A DNA stretch of 64,000 bases, taken from positions 1 through 64,000 of IMG/VR virus record IMGVR_UViG_3300047550_002723. One strand, 5' to 3'. This DNA is from a virus. The notes below the pieces were generated by a model. It saw only the letters and a program-made list of their open reading frames with translations, made no database searches and had not been told where the DNA came from. A program made the translations under genes and the position numbers. Within the stretch, counting starts at the first letter, position 1. Every line of letters starts with the position of its first letter. This document shows positions 30,452-40,616 of the stretch, piece after piece.

Positions 30452-31267
30452 ATGACTGAGAAAAAACAGTATAACTTAGTTGGTGGTGGATTTAACCATT
30501 ATGATAATGGAAACAAAGCATCTTCCATTTATAAGCAAGAATCAAAATTTATAGAATGGGTTGATTCTGGTGCAGAGGAAACTTTTTATATAGATCGTCA
30601 TATTGGACTTGCTTTTGATGATAATTGTAGTAAAAAGAAGTATGCTTGGTTATTGGAATCCGAAAATATTTGTTCAGATGTTATTGAAGATGTAAAGAGA
30701 AATTATCTTCACTATACCCGTGTTTATGATGCTATCTTTACTCACAATCAAGAATTAGTTAAACTTCATCCAAAGTTTAAGTTTGCACCTCTATATGGTA
30801 GTTGGATTCCTGAAGCAAAACTTTATGATAAAAGTAAATTAATTTCTATGATTTGCTCTAATAAGGTAATGTGTGAGGGCCATCAATATCGCTTATCCTG
30901 GGCTCAAAGACTTCAGGGAAAAGTTGATTTTTATGGAAGAGGATTTAATGAGATTCAAACCAAGGAAGAAGGTCTAGTAGATTATATGTTTTCAGTTGCA
31001 ATTGAAAATGCTTCCTACGAATCTTACTTTACTGAAAAGATTCAAGACTGTTTTTCTACAGGAACCATACCAATCTACTATGGGTCTCCTGATATTGGAA
31101 AGTTTTTTAATCCCGAAGGAATTATTACACTTACTGATGATTTTGATGTTTCTCAATTGACTCCAGACCTTTATTATGATAAACTGGATGCAGTAAAGGA
31201 AAATTTAGAGAGAGTCAAAGATTTTCTAATCAACGAAGATTACATTTACAACACTTACTTAAAATAA
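30452..31267 (+). CDS. GT10-type (alpha-1,3/1,4) fucosyltransferase-like protein (271 aa)
   Basis: The C-terminal half carries the GT10 signature: FSVAIENASYESYFTEKI followed by CFSTGTIPIYYGSPDIGKFF, which binds GDP-fucose in bacterial alpha-1,3-fucosyltransferases. The N-terminal half is unlike the classic enzymes, so acceptor and linkage are open. A related GDP-deoxysugar, such as GDP-colitose, is a possible donor. Confidence 0.75.
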   Translation: MTEKKQYNLVGGGFNHYDNGNKASSIYKQESKFIEWVDSGAEETFYIDRHIGLAFDDNCSKKKYAWLLESENICSDVIEDVKRNYLHYTRVYDAIFTHNQELVKLHPKFKFAPLYGSWIPEAKLYDKSKLISMICSNKVMCEGHQYRLSWAQRLQGKVDFYGRGFNEIQTKEEGLVDYMFSVAIENASYESYFTEKIQDCFSTGTIPIYYGSPDIGKFFNPEGIITLTDDFDVSQLTPDLYYDKLDAVKENLERVKDFLINEDYIYNTYLK

Positions 31268-31269
31268 TT

Positions 31270-31890
31270 ATGTTACTTAGTTTTAAAAATATTAAAACAA
31301 AATATGATATGAATATCACAGGAATTATTCATATCGGAGCGCACAGAGGTCAAGAAGTATACGACTATATTGATTGTGGAATTCAAAATATTATTTTGTT
31401 TGAACCATTAAGTACTAACTTTTCAATTCTTGAACAAAAATTAGCAGATGCTAATGCAAATATTTTTGGACATCAAGTTGCTCTTGGCAATGATGAAAAA
31501 TTGGTAACTATGTATTTGAGTGATAATGATCAAATGAGTAGTTCAATTTTAAAACCAAAAAAGCATCTTCAAAATCATCCAACAGTTCATTTTAATGGAA
31601 CTGAAGAAGTTGAAATGAAAAAACTTGATAGTTTTTCTGATGAAACTATCGGACATAATTTTATTAATATGGATGTTCAAGGATATGAACTTGAAGTTCT
31701 TAAAGGTGGTGCAGAAACTTTAAAAAATATTGATTATGTTTACTGTGAAGTAAATCGTGATGAAGTTTATGAAAATAATGCATACATTGAAGAATTAGAT
31801 GAATATCTTGCCAATTACAATATGGAAAGAGTTGAAACTGATTGGTCTGGTGGTATATGGGGTGATGCTCTTTATATCAGGAGAAAATAA
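31270..31890 (+). CDS. FkbM-family methyltransferase (206 aa)
   Basis: The SAM-binding region is seen as IIHIGAHRGQEVYDYI and ILFEPLSTNFSIL. The FkbM hallmarks INMDVQGYELEVLKGG and YVYCEVNRDEVYE follow. Such enzymes O-methylate sugars in surface glycans. It lies between two fucosyltransferase-like genes with one- to three-base spacing, so it probably decorates the same glycan. Confidence 0.85.
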   Translation: MLLSFKNIKTKYDMNITGIIHIGAHRGQEVYDYIDCGIQNIILFEPLSTNFSILEQKLADANANIFGHQVALGNDEKLVTMYLSDNDQMSSSILKPKKHLQNHPTVHFNGTEEVEMKKLDSFSDETIGHNFINMDVQGYELEVLKGGAETLKNIDYVYCEVNRDEVYENNAYIEELDEYLANYNMERVETDWSGGIWGDALYIRRK

Positions 31891-32741
31891 TGACTATCAG
31901 TTATAATCGCCTAGGATCAAACGGGCGTCTTGGAAATCAAATGTTTCAGTATGCTGGACTTCGTGGTATTGCCGCAAATCGTGGGTTTGATTGGGTTATT
32001 CCTCCTCCAGAAAATTATGGTGACTCTAATTATGGACTTTTTGACTGTTTTGAGATGTCAACAGTGGAGAAAAATAATTTTGGATTTTTGAACGCTCAAA
32101 GTATTCAAACTGGAGTATTTCATTTTTCCGAAGATTTATTTAATGATTGTCCAGATAATATAAATCTGCATGATCATTTTACAACGCAAAAATATTTTTT
32201 GAACATTGAAGATACTATTCGTAAAGATTATACATTTAAAAATAGCATTTTAGAACCTTGTAAAGAAATTATAAGTCAATTTAAACATCCTATTTTTCTT
32301 CATGTTCGTAGGGGAGATTATGCTGCACATACTGACGCACATCCACTAATCCCGATTGAATATTATGAAAAAGCATTAAAGTTGTTTCCAGAAGATTCTG
32401 AAGTTTTGGTATTTTCTGATTCTATTGATTGGTGTAAAGAACAGGAATTTTTTCAGGGTGATAGGTTTATGTTGTCAGAATATTCTGAAACATATCCACA
32501 AGTTGCGGATACTTTGTTTGGAAAACAAAAATCAAAAATTCCATATTTTGATCTTTGTATGATGACTCTTTGTGAAGGTGGTATTCTTGCCAATAGTACT
32601 ATGAGTTGGTGGGGCGCTTGGTTAATGGAAAATAAAAAACAACCAATTGTTGCACCAAAACCATGGTTCGGTAAATTTTATGATTATTATAATATGAATG
32701 ATTTATTACCTGACGATTGGATGGAGATTGAATATGAATAA
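31890..32741 (+). CDS. GT11-type alpha-1,2-fucosyltransferase (283 aa)
   Basis: Signature segments of GT11 are present: GRLGNQMFQYAGLRGIA near the N-terminus, FLHVRRGDYA for GDP-fucose binding and ANSTMSWWGAWL near the end. It transfers L-fucose to a galactose-like acceptor in the known family. It is a paralogue of the gene at 33548 in this cassette. The next gene overlaps by eight bases. Confidence 0.87.
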   Translation: MTISYNRLGSNGRLGNQMFQYAGLRGIAANRGFDWVIPPPENYGDSNYGLFDCFEMSTVEKNNFGFLNAQSIQTGVFHFSEDLFNDCPDNINLHDHFTTQKYFLNIEDTIRKDYTFKNSILEPCKEIISQFKHPIFLHVRRGDYAAHTDAHPLIPIEYYEKALKLFPEDSEVLVFSDSIDWCKEQEFFQGDRFMLSEYSETYPQVADTLFGKQKSKIPYFDLCMMTLCEGGILANSTMSWWGAWLMENKKQPIVAPKPWFGKFYDYYNMNDLLPDDWMEIEYE

Positions 32742-33561
32742 TCTAACTTTTTTGATGCCTTGTAGAATTGAAAGTGATGATCGATTAAAAAATATTATAA
32801 CAGTAATTTCATATATTCATCATAATTTTCCAGATTGTCCAATTATTATTAAGGAAAACGATAAGCAATCCATATTTCAGCAAAGAGTAGTTCCAATTAT
32901 TAAAAATATTTTTGGATATTTTCCAGAAAATGTAAGACACATTTTTGAACAATCTGAAGAATCATTCTTCCATAAAACTAGAATCTTAAATGATTTGGTA
33001 ATGGCAGCAGATACTGATATTGTTTATAATTATGATATTGATCACTTATTGCCGATTGCTAGTTATAAAAAGGCATATGATATGATTAGTAGTGGGCAGT
33101 TTGATGCTGTTTATTGTTATGGTGTTGGTGTATACCAATATCTTGTTGACTACCCAGTTGAAGCATTTCAGAAGTTTATCAAATCTGGATTTGATTTTAA
33201 AGTGATTGAACCTGGATGTAACATTTCCCCTTCAGTTATGGGGCTTGGGCAAATGATTCGTAGACAAACTGAAATTGATTGCTATATGTGGAATGAAAAC
33301 TTTTTGGCCTGGGGTCCGGAAGATTGTGAATTTCTTTATCGAATTCAAGTTCTAGGTGCAAAAGTTGGTAGAGTGAATGATGTATGCTACCATTTGAATC
33401 ATTATAGATCTTTCAATTCTCATTATCATAATCCAAAGTGGCAGGAAAATATGAATATTTGGCAAACTATTCGCACTTGGGATAAAGATGCTATAATAGG
33501 ATATTATGAGGGACAGAATTATGTTGAGGAGAGGAGGAGTCAACTGAATGCTAGCGTTTAA
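32734..33561 (+). CDS. Glycosyltransferase with GT7C-like end (275 aa)
   Basis: I start at the ATG at 32734; the frame runs further up inside the preceding gene. A GT2-like N-terminal part (YNYDIDHLLP has a DxD-type site) is followed by WNENFLAWGPEDCEFLYRI, the hallmark of the C-terminal galactosyltransferase (GT7C) domain, and later CYHLNH. A hexosyl- or N-acetylhexosaminyl-transferase is plausible. Confidence 0.75.
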   Translation: MNNLTFLMPCRIESDDRLKNIITVISYIHHNFPDCPIIIKENDKQSIFQQRVVPIIKNIFGYFPENVRHIFEQSEESFFHKTRILNDLVMAADTDIVYNYDIDHLLPIASYKKAYDMISSGQFDAVYCYGVGVYQYLVDYPVEAFQKFIKSGFDFKVIEPGCNISPSVMGLGQMIRRQTEIDCYMWNENFLAWGPEDCEFLYRIQVLGAKVGRVNDVCYHLNHYRSFNSHYHNPKWQENMNIWQTIRTWDKDAIIGYYEGQNYVEERRSQLNASV

Positions 33562-34354
33562 TTATCTTGGAAAGTTGGGGCGCTTGGGAAACCAAATGTT
33601 TCAATATGCCTCATTGAGAGGCATTGCTCGAAATCGTGGATATGATTTTTGTATTCCCAATCATCAGGAAGTATTGAAAGATCCTTATGGGTTTGATTTG
33701 AAGATAGAATTATTCTATCCATTTAAAATGACATATGTGCTTCCTCATAATATTAAACTTCTTGATAGGGGATACGCACCTGTAGCGGAAGAGAAGCAGT
33801 TTCATTTTGATGAGACTCTTTTTAATATGTGTCCAGATGAAATTACTCTTGCTGGATTCTTTCAATCTGAAAAATACTTTAAGCATATTGAAGATGAAAT
33901 CAGAGAAGATTTCTCTTTTAAGAATGAGATTCTAGATCCTTGTAAAGAAATGATAGAGTCGGTTGGTGAAGCAATCAGTCTTCATATTCGTCGCACAGAT
34001 TATCTGCAGAATCCAAATCATACTACTCTTGGATTGGAATATTATACTGAAGCACTTCAAAAGTTTGATTCAAATCTCCCTGTGATTATCTTTACTGATG
34101 ATGTAGAGTGGTGTAAAGCGCAGGAATTATTCTCTGACGAACGCTTCATGATTTCTGAATCTGGAGACCACTATGTCGATATGTGCTTGATGACTCTGTG
34201 TAAATATCATATCATTGCAAATTCTTCATTTTCTTGGTGGGGTGCTTGGTTATCCAATTCTGATAGTGTAATTGCACCTATCAAATGGTTTGGTGAAGGA
34301 AATCAAGATAAAAATACAGAAGATTTAATTCCAGAAAGATGGAGTAAACTATAA
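33548..34354 (+). CDS. GT11-type alpha-1,2-fucosyltransferase, second copy (268 aa)
   Basis: It has the same landmarks as the gene at 31890: GRLGNQMFQYASLRGIARNR, SLHIRRTDYL (RRTD instead of RRGD) and ANSSFSWWGAWL. The divergence suggests a different acceptor. It is coupled by short overlaps to genes on both sides. Confidence 0.87.
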   Translation: MLAFNYLGKLGRLGNQMFQYASLRGIARNRGYDFCIPNHQEVLKDPYGFDLKIELFYPFKMTYVLPHNIKLLDRGYAPVAEEKQFHFDETLFNMCPDEITLAGFFQSEKYFKHIEDEIREDFSFKNEILDPCKEMIESVGEAISLHIRRTDYLQNPNHTTLGLEYYTEALQKFDSNLPVIIFTDDVEWCKAQELFSDERFMISESGDHYVDMCLMTLCKYHIIANSSFSWWGAWLSNSDSVIAPIKWFGEGNQDKNTEDLIPERWSKL

Positions 34355-35145
34355 TGGACAGAAATAAATCTGCTTATAAACTTAAAAATATTGGTCCAAT
34401 TTATTATCTTAATCTAGATGGGCAACCAGAAAGAAAACAATATATGGAAGACCAGTTTAAATATTGGGAGATTGAGAATTACGAACGGATCTCTGCGTTT
34501 GATGGTAGAGATGATGATCTTAGCGATATTATTAAAGGTCGTTATCCAGAAAACATGACTTCTGGTGAGATTGGATGTACTACTTCTCACTTAAAAGCAA
34601 TCAAACATTGGTACGAGACTTCTGATTCTCCTTATGCAATCATCATGGAGGATGATGTAGATCTTCAAATTGTAAGATTCTGGAATTTTACTTGGGTAGA
34701 TTTTGCTTCTAAAGTTCCTTATGATTGGGATGTAATTCAGTTAGCAATCATTTGTACAGGTAATCTACATGTAAAACTACATAAAAGATTTGTGAATGAT
34801 TTTTCAACTGCTTGCTATATGATTACTCGCCATCATGCTGAGAAACTACTGAAGTTTCATGTTCGTGATAGTAAATATAAACTGGACCAAGGTGTAAAAC
34901 CAAGACCTGTTGCTGATGATTTAATTTATAATTCAGGTAATACTTTTTCAATTCCTCTTTTTCTTTATCGTATTGCTTTAGGTTCCTCTATTCATCCAGA
35001 ACACATTGATGTTTTTCATCGTGCAAGTCATGATGGTTTACTTGAATTCTGGCAAAAGCAAGGATGTGATATGAACATTGGTGATTTGATGAATTATGAT
35101 CCTTATCTTGGGAGAGTTACTGAGACATCTCAATCTCAACAGTAA
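34354..35145 (+). CDS. Glycosyltransferase family 25 protein (263 aa)
   Basis: GT25 landmarks run in order: IYYLNLDGQPERKQYMEDQF, ERISAFDGRD, GEIGCTTSHLKAIKHWYE, and YAIIMEDDVDL as the metal site. The family acts in lipopolysaccharide synthesis. It is the last gene of the cassette and is followed by a terminator. Confidence 0.85.
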   Translation: MDRNKSAYKLKNIGPIYYLNLDGQPERKQYMEDQFKYWEIENYERISAFDGRDDDLSDIIKGRYPENMTSGEIGCTTSHLKAIKHWYETSDSPYAIIMEDDVDLQIVRFWNFTWVDFASKVPYDWDVIQLAIICTGNLHVKLHKRFVNDFSTACYMITRHHAEKLLKFHVRDSKYKLDQGVKPRPVADDLIYNSGNTFSIPLFLYRIALGSSIHPEHIDVFHRASHDGLLEFWQKQGCDMNIGDLMNYDPYLGRVTETSQSQQ

Positions 35146-35179
35146 GCATTTATACTTATCAATGTTTTCATATTCACAC

Positions 35180-35218
35180 AAAGGGGTGCTTGACACCCCT
35201 TTCTTTTTGCTATATAAT
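35180..35218 (+). terminator. Terminator fused to a sigma70-type promoter
   Basis: AAAGGGGTG (35180-35188) pairs with CACCCCTTT (35194-35202), then TTCTTTTT. A perfect TTGACA (35190-35195) lies in the loop and a perfect TATAAT at 35213-35218, 17 bases apart. It ends the sugar cassette and starts the photosynthesis genes 28 bases downstream. Confidence 0.85.
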
Positions 35219-35245
35219 TCTGTAACAGTTCTTCACAAAACTACA

Positions 35246-35440
35246 ATGACTGTAACTACTAATGAATTTGGGCAACAAAATATGTTTGCCAAAGAACCTG
35301 TGATGTACTATGAAAATTATGGGATGTTGACACCTAATCAAGTCAGGGAGCGTACTAATGGCCGCTGGGCAATGGTCGGTTTTGTTGCTGGCATCATTTC
35401 TTATGTTAGCACTGGTAACTTCTTCTTCGGCATCTTCTGA
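35246..35440 (+). CDS. hli: High-light-inducible protein
   Basis: The 64-residue protein has the Hli chlorophyll-binding helix ERTNGRWAMVGFVAGIISY with the conserved Glu, Asn and Arg. It is a one-helix thylakoid protein that protects photosystem II and chlorophyll in stressed cells. It directly follows the strong promoter at 35190 and overlaps the next small gene (TGATG). Confidence 0.92.
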   Translation: MTVTTNEFGQQNMFAKEPVMYYENYGMLTPNQVRERTNGRWAMVGFVAGIISYVSTGNFFFGIF

Positions 35441-35526
35441 TGACTGAAGCACTCTGGACAATCACGACGGTTGCTTTTTTCGTGATTTTGGGTTATGCTG
35501 TAGATCAACTCTCTGAAACTTATTGA
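35440..35526 (+). CDS. Single-span membrane peptide between hli and petF (28 aa)
   Basis: The 28-residue frame starts on the hli stop (TGATG) and is one hydrophobic helix ([18 protein letters not shown]) with polar ends, the size of small photosystem or cytochrome b6f subunits. I do not recognise it as any of them. The context in the photosynthesis island makes a thylakoid role plausible. Confidence 0.5.
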   Translation: MTEALWTITTVAFFVILGYAVDQLSETY

Positions 35527-35537
35527 GTCTTAACACA

Positions 35538-35828
35538 ATGGCATTTAACATTACACTTCAATCCCCTGACGGCACCGAAACCACTATTCAATGTGCTTCT
35601 GATCAATATATTCTTGAAGCAGCAGAGGAGGCAGGTGTTGATCTACCTTCCAGTTGTCGTGCTGGTGCTTGCTCTGCTTGCGCGGGCAAACTGATCAGTG
35701 GTACTGTAGATAATGAGGATCAGTCGTTCCTTGATGATGATCAAACTGCTGAGGGATGGGTCCTAACTTGTGTAGCATATCCCACCAGCGACTGTGTGAT
35801 CCTTACCGAGCAGGAAGAAAATCTGTGA
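35538..35828 (+). CDS. petF: Plant-type [2Fe-2S] ferredoxin
   Basis: The 96-residue protein has the cluster motif [12 protein letters not shown] (CxxxxCxxC) and the fourth Cys in VLTCVAYP. It carries electrons from photosystem I. Phage copies can feed host bilin reductases or keep reducing power flowing. The start is the ATG at 35538; the stop overlaps the next GTG. Confidence 0.93.
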   Translation: MAFNITLQSPDGTETTIQCASDQYILEAAEEAGVDLPSSCRAGACSACAGKLISGTVDNEDQSFLDDDQTAEGWVLTCVAYPTSDCVILTEQEENL

Positions 35829-36115
35829 GCACTGCTGGAATGCTAGGGCAGTTTGCAATTGCCCTTGAAACACTTGGGTGGGATGCTAGTGATGAAATCT
35901 CTGTAGAAATTGGTGGTGTAGCAGTCACAGGAACTGCTACTAGTCCAACTGCAAATCCAAAGTGGGCAAAACCTTTTGGAACTGTATCCTACCAAAACGA
36001 TGCTTTCATCGTAATTAAAAACAAGTCAAGGAATCCTGTCGTTCCTTCACAACCAAATCCTGAACTTAAACAACAACACCCTTATCAAGGAGAAAACAAT
36101 GAAAAATCTTTTTAA
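35825..36115 (+). CDS. Unknown protein downstream of ferredoxin (96 aa)
   Basis: A GTG start at 35825 overlaps the ferredoxin stop as GTGA; an ATG at 35840 is the alternative. The product has an N-terminal helix ([20 protein letters not shown]), then a beta-rich part and a Pro/Gln-rich tail. Its end overlaps the second hli. No family recognised. Confidence 0.55.
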   Translation: MSTAGMLGQFAIALETLGWDASDEISVEIGGVAVTGTATSPTANPKWAKPFGTVSYQNDAFIVIKNKSRNPVVPSQPNPELKQQHPYQGENNEKSF

Positions 36116-36218
36116 CGAGCGCAGTGAGCGCATTAATGGTTGGTTCGCAATGATTGGATTTGTTGCTGCCGCTGGTTCTTACCTCACTACAGGCCAAATT
36201 ATTCCCGGTGTTTGGTGA
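36099..36218 (+). CDS. hli: High-light-inducible protein, short form
   Basis: Only 39 residues, consisting of the Hli helix ERINGWFAMIGFVAAAGSYL and the end TGQIIPGVW. The highly similar TGQIIPG tail is typical of cyanobacterial and cyanophage Hli proteins. CAAGGAGA precedes the ATG at 36099. A terminator follows. Confidence 0.9.
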   Translation: MKNLFNERSERINGWFAMIGFVAAAGSYLTTGQIIPGVW

Positions 36219-36237
36219 AATAATTCTACATAATAAT

Positions 36238-36273
36238 AAACTCTGCTCTAAATAAGGGGCAGAGTTTTTTTTT
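36238..36273 (+). terminator. Rho-independent terminator
   Basis: AAACTCTGC (36238-36246) pairs with GCAGAGTTT (36259-36267), then more Ts. Unlike its neighbours it has no -10 box behind it. Confidence 0.82.
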
Positions 36274-36277
36274 GTAT

Positions 36278-36442
36278 ATGCCAAGAGGACAATTGACAAA
36301 GGACATCATAAAATGTGAGATCCTCAAAATTAAAAGAGATTTGGATAAAGAGTGGATGAATAAATCTGGATATGATCCAAAATGGTTGGCACATCACTAT
36401 CTCAACAAAGTCTTGGATAAATTGGACGAGTACAGGGCTTGA
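36278..36442 (+). CDS. Conserved small protein upstream of psbA (54 aa)
   Basis: The product (MPRGQLTKDIIKCEILKIKR ... MNKSGYDPKWLAHHYL) is helical and charged and, as I recall, is commonly found near cyanophage psbA. Function unknown. Its stop lies inside the -35 box of the next promoter. Confidence 0.65.
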   Translation: MPRGQLTKDIIKCEILKIKRDLDKEWMNKSGYDPKWLAHHYLNKVLDKLDEYRA

Positions 36443-36473
36443 CAGATCGCGCAAGACCGTAGTATGATAAATA
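36439..36473 (+). promoter_or_regulatory. Overlapping early and late promoters for psbA
   Basis: TTGACA (36439-36444) and TATGAT (36463-36468) form a sigma70-type promoter with an 18-base spacer. GATAAATA (36466-36473), a late-motif match, overlaps the same -10 box. The leader to psbA is about 165 bases and contains the inverted repeat CCACAC ... GTGTGG near 36568-36588. Confidence 0.55.
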
Positions 36474-36640
36474 GGTAAACAAATGTTACGGATTCCTCAT
36501 AATTCGTTACATTGTCCACTCCCACTAACCGAGACCTATGGGGAGTATAAATTACGTCTCTCATACCCACACTGGAGGGTGGTGTGGGATATAATGTATT
36601 CGTTCAGTTCCCCCTGAGCACTACTTACCCTTTAACGAAA

Positions 36641-38645
<2,005 letters not shown>

Positions 38646-38652
38646 TGAAATT

Positions 38653-38689
38653 AGAGACCCTTTACGGGTCTCTTTTTTTGTACTATAAT
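38653..38689 (+). terminator. psbA terminator fused to a sigma70-type promoter
   Basis: AGAGACCC (38653-38660) pairs with GGGTCTCT (38666-38673), then seven Ts in all. TTTACG (38661-38666) in the loop and a perfect TATAAT (38684-38689) are 17 bases apart, so a weak-35/strong-10 promoter is built into the terminator. Confidence 0.72.
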
Positions 38690-38731
38690 GGTGTTTAAGA
38701 TTTTATAAATAGTTAAAAGATTAAACACCAT
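38688..38731 (+). promoter_or_regulatory. Hairpin with late promoter in its loop, before endonuclease gene
   Basis: ATGGTGTTTAA (38688-38698) is the exact inverse of TTAAACACCAT (38721-38731). TATAAATA lies in the loop at 38704-38711. The 3' arm ends one base before the ATG at 38733, so read-through RNA from psbA would block initiation. Confidence 0.72.
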
Positions 38732-38732
38732 A

Positions 38733-39254
38733 ATGAGAACCACGAAGATTTGTAGAACCTGCACACAAGAACTTCCTATCTCCGATTTTAGAGAAGGTCG
38801 TAGAAGGTGTATGAGATGTGAAGAAAAAACTTATGCTGAAAACTGGGCAAGTAAAACTCACATTATCTGTAATAAGTGTGGTGTAGAAAAACTCATTTCA
38901 GAGTATTATAAAGGGCACAAGAGATGTAAAGAGTGCTATAGTAAAGATTATAAGGATAAAAAACCTTCTTATGATGATAAGAAGGATTATATGCTAAAGT
39001 ATACTTATGGTGAAGATTTTGGTTTGGAGCAATATAAAAACATTCTTCAAGAACAAAATGAAGTGTGTGCTATTTGCCTAAATCCAAATACTAATGGTAG
39101 AAAGGATAGTAACAATCTCTATGTTGACCACAACCATAATACTGGAAAGGTTCGTGGATTACTTTGTAGTAACTGTAATAGAATGCTTGGTATGGTTGGA
39201 GATAATATCAGCACACTAACTAATGCAGTTAAATACCTACAAAAGCATCAATAA
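38733..39254 (+). CDS. HNH endonuclease of the endonuclease VII type (173 aa)
   Basis: The N-terminal half holds three Cys pairs (CRTC, CMRC, CNKC, CKEC) that could bind zinc. The C-terminal half, CAICLNPN ... YVDHNHNTGKVRGLLCSNC, is the recombination endonuclease VII signature with the catalytic His-Asn pattern. It stands directly downstream of intron-bearing psbA, as the free-standing nuclease F-CphI does in cyanophage S-PM2. It may therefore promote spread of a psbA intron, probably intron 2, which has no own gene. That role is inference. Confidence 0.8.
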   Translation: MRTTKICRTCTQELPISDFREGRRRCMRCEEKTYAENWASKTHIICNKCGVEKLISEYYKGHKRCKECYSKDYKDKKPSYDDKKDYMLKYTYGEDFGLEQYKNILQEQNEVCAICLNPNTNGRKDSNNLYVDHNHNTGKVRGLLCSNCNRMLGMVGDNISTLTNAVKYLQKHQ

Positions 39255-39257
39255 AAA

Positions 39258-39332
39258 ATGCTCCTCATCCTCCTCCTCTTCCAACTTTTTGGAATCCTAA
39301 TGTTTATATTATCCATCACACAAGATCTCTAA
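39258..39332 (+). CDS. Possible tiny membrane peptide (24 aa)
   Basis: A 24-codon frame of almost only hydrophobic residues (LLILLLFQLFGILMFILS) follows the nuclease gene by three bases. The ribosome site is poor, so it is tentative. Confidence 0.3.
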   Translation: MLLILLLFQLFGILMFILSITQDL

Positions 39333-39357
39333 TACATAGAGAGGTTGCTTTTATCAA

Positions 39358-39519
39358 ATGAAAAACCTAGAACTTTCTGAAGACCAGATTAAACTTTTGG
39401 CAGATGCAGTATGGATGCGTCAAAGATGCTTTATTGCGGGAGATAGAAGATTTAAAGAATACGGAGCAATGTTAGAAGAACTTCTTGAAGGAATGGAATA
39501 TACACCAAAAAGATTCTGA
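39358..39519 (+). CDS. Conserved small protein (53 aa)
   Basis: The helical product (LSEDQIKLLADAVWMRQRCF ... GDRRFKEYGAMLEELL) resembles a short cyanophage protein of unknown function. It ends two bases before the phosphoesterase gene and is probably co-transcribed with it. Confidence 0.6.
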   Translation: MKNLELSEDQIKLLADAVWMRQRCFIAGDRRFKEYGAMLEELLEGMEYTPKRF

Positions 39520-39521
39520 TT

Positions 39522-40226
39522 ATGACTTACGATACAGTCTTTATTTCTGATGTGCATTTAGGCACACCTAGATGTAATACAGAAAAGTTTCTGAAGTTTC
39601 TCAAAGAACTCAAAACTAAAAAACTAGTTTTAGTAGGTGATATTATAGACATCTACTGTATGGAAAAATATAATACTCGCTGGACTAAAGAGCATACTGA
39701 GTGCGTTCATCAAATTCTTAACCTAGTCAAGAAAGGAACAGAAGTCATTTATATTCTTGGAAATCACGAAGGGCAGATTCGTCGGTACTGTGATTTCAAA
39801 CATAAGAATTTTAAAATGGTAGATGAGTATATTCATGAAGACTCAAATGGAAATAAATTCCTTTGTGTTCATGGAGATAAGTATTCTGAGTATTCTTCTG
39901 GGTCTTGGAAGCAACTTATCTTCAACAAAGGGTATGAAATTATTACACCACTGAGTTTGTGGTTGGAAAGATTCTTCCGTTTTTCATTGGTGTATTTCTT
40001 GAAGAATAGTGTGCGTGGTAAGAACTATATCAATCAATATGAAACTGATATTGCTTCTTATTGTGCTCAGAGAGATAAAAAGTATGCTGGGGTAATTTGT
40101 GGGCACATTCATTCTGCAAATATTCGTAACTTTGGTAAAATCACTTATATGTGTTGTGGTGATTTTGTAGATACTTGCTCTGCGATTGTGGAAAAAAATG
40201 GAATGTATGCACTTGAAAAATACTGA
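39522..40226 (+). CDS. Calcineurin-like metallophosphoesterase (234 aa)
   Basis: All five metal motifs are present: FISDVHLG, LVGDIIDIY, ILGNHEGQIR, CVHGDKYSE and ICGHIHSANI. The order and length resemble UDP-2,3-diacylglucosamine pyrophosphatase-type (LpxH-like) enzymes, but the substrate cannot be told. It is cytosolic with no signal peptide. Confidence 0.85.
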   Translation: MTYDTVFISDVHLGTPRCNTEKFLKFLKELKTKKLVLVGDIIDIYCMEKYNTRWTKEHTECVHQILNLVKKGTEVIYILGNHEGQIRRYCDFKHKNFKMVDEYIHEDSNGNKFLCVHGDKYSEYSSGSWKQLIFNKGYEIITPLSLWLERFFRFSLVYFLKNSVRGKNYINQYETDIASYCAQRDKKYAGVICGHIHSANIRNFGKITYMCCGDFVDTCSAIVEKNGMYALEKY

Positions 40227-40375
40227 TGATTACTACAGAAACTCCCTATAAGTTAGCAGAAATTATTCGAGACACTTTTCCACAACTTTACAGACCTGGT
40301 AAAGTGTCTTATAATAAAGAAAAGGAACTTAACAATGAACGAGTATTGGATTGTAAAAGAAACCAAAACTGGTAA
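40226..40375 (+). CDS. Possible small protein (49 aa)
   Basis: The frame starts one base onto the phosphoesterase stop (TGATG) and is polar and basic. A promoter and hairpin lie inside it and it overlaps the next gene by 41 bases, so it may not be expressed. Confidence 0.35.
   Translation: MITTETPYKLAEIIRDTFPQLYRPGKVSYNKEKELNNERVLDCKRNQNW
40287..40315 (+). promoter_or_regulatory. Sigma70-type promoter with hairpin
   Basis: TTTACA (40287-40292) and TATAAT (40310-40315) are 17 bases apart. GACACTTT (40271-40278) and AAAGTGTC (40301-40308) flank the -35 box as an inverted repeat without a T-tract. It lies 20 bases before the ATG at 40335. Confidence 0.6.
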
Positions 40376-40616
40376 AGTAATTTGTCAATGTGGTGATATT
40401 AATGACGCTCTTATGATGGTATCTTTTGATCCTCATAATAGAACTTATAGTCGTAGTAGATTTATTCTTGATCAGGTGATTGATGTAACTTCTACAACTG
40501 ATAAGCAACTTCCTGGACAACTTGGATTACCTGCCGCCAAAGAACAACTGCAACCAATAGAATTGCAACAGCAAGTTTGGTTGCCAGAAGGGAAGCAAAA
40601 ACCAGTGATCGTATGA
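40335..40616 (+). CDS. Conserved cyanophage protein (93 aa)
   Basis: The N-terminal part (MNEYWIVKETKTGKVICQCG ... FDPHNRTYSRSRFIL) is, as I recall, conserved in many T4-like cyanophages; the Gln/Pro-rich C-terminus varies. GAAAAGGAA precedes the ATG. Function unknown. Confidence 0.65.
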   Translation: MNEYWIVKETKTGKVICQCGDINDALMMVSFDPHNRTYSRSRFILDQVIDVTSTTDKQLPGQLGLPAAKEQLQPIELQQQVWLPEGKQKPVIV

